Assembly (NCBI RefSeq): GCF_022398315.1
Contig: NZ_JAKEVF010000004.1
Coordinates: 186,001 to 250,000, forward strand
DNA from: Shewanella sp. Isolate11
Lineage (GTDB): Bacteria; Pseudomonadota; Gammaproteobacteria; Enterobacterales; Shewanellaceae
Length of the DNA stretch: 64,000 nt
Direction: 5' to 3'
The notes under the pieces were generated by a model, which saw nothing but the letters and a program-made list of their open reading frames with translations, made no database searches and was not told where the DNA came from. Below, piece after piece: positions 63,949-64,000 of this stretch (positions are counted from its first letter, which is position 1; the number at the start of each line of letters is the position of its first letter). The translations under genes were made by a program, and so were the position numbers.

Positions 63949-64000
63949 AAATATCAATCCATTTTCTTTGAATGACAACTTCTCAAGCTGTGGAGCAAAA

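Overview
The window looks like chromosomal DNA of a Shewanella-type gammaproteobacterium. It opens inside a flavocytochrome c fumarate reductase (FccA-like), which is typical of that genus. It also carries several conserved gammaproteobacterial blocks: prfB-lysS with the RF2 frameshift, zapA followed by 6S RNA, ubiH-ubiI-gcvTHP, lysC under a lysine riboswitch, arcA, asnC and fbp. Two proteins carry features common in marine gammaproteobacteria: a GlyGly-CTERM protease and DUF3019. The genus is inferred from gene content only.

Layout. 1-5.1 kb: end of fccA, fbp, and a secreted dipeptidyl peptidase IV. 5.2-6.9 kb: an AT-rich patch of three small envelope proteins, bounded on the far side by a mobile-looking repeat. 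6.9-13.1 kb: arcA, a DUF3293 gene, the lysine riboswitch with lysC and a coupled M14-family zinc hydrolase, asnC with a probable operator, and rluA. 13.1-19.1 kb: small membrane proteins, a methyltransferase, ldhA, a dienelactone hydrolase, a CorA/ZntB transporter, a small MscS channel and a spermidine-synthase-like protein. 19.2-24.1 kb: the ahpC/ahpF peroxide system, a YjfB-like motility protein, a thioredoxin/DsbD-like electron carrier and an OmpA-like periplasmic protein. 24.4-28.8 kb: OhrR-type regulator, GlpD-like oxidoreductase, rlmC and a chromate transporter.

28.9-37.8 kb: an operon of MipA/OmpV porin, DUF3019 protein, OmpR-type response regulator and histidine kinase, divergent from a 1721-residue subtilisin-like protease with a C-terminal GlyGly-CTERM anchor. 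A 26-bp motif occurs twice in the shared intergenic region, once in front of each transcript. This suggests one regulon. 38.0-43.5 kb: a 1408-residue fused formate-dehydrogenase/NAD(P)H oxidoreductase, and a pentapeptide-repeat potassium-channel-like protein. 43.7-51.7 kb: prfB, lysS, DUF3144, ung, a cold-shock/excalibur-like membrane protein, an NlpE-like lipoprotein, fau, zapA, 6S RNA and ygfB. 51.7-59.3 kb: ubiH, ubiI, then the glycine cleavage operon behind a long structured leader.

59.3-64.0 kb is accessory: an IS66 transposase remnant, an unidentified ORF made of dissimilar parts, a translationally coupled pair that resembles a toxin C-terminus with a membrane immunity protein, and a luciferase-like monooxygenase/SnoaL-like pair divergent from a LysR regulator.

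Three dispersed repeat families were found: an 84-bp element with 9-bp terminal inverted repeats (two copies), an ATACCAATC-ended element (a 176-bp copy and a 48-bp deleted copy), and GCGGTAA heptamers. No CRISPR array, tRNA or rRNA was recognised.
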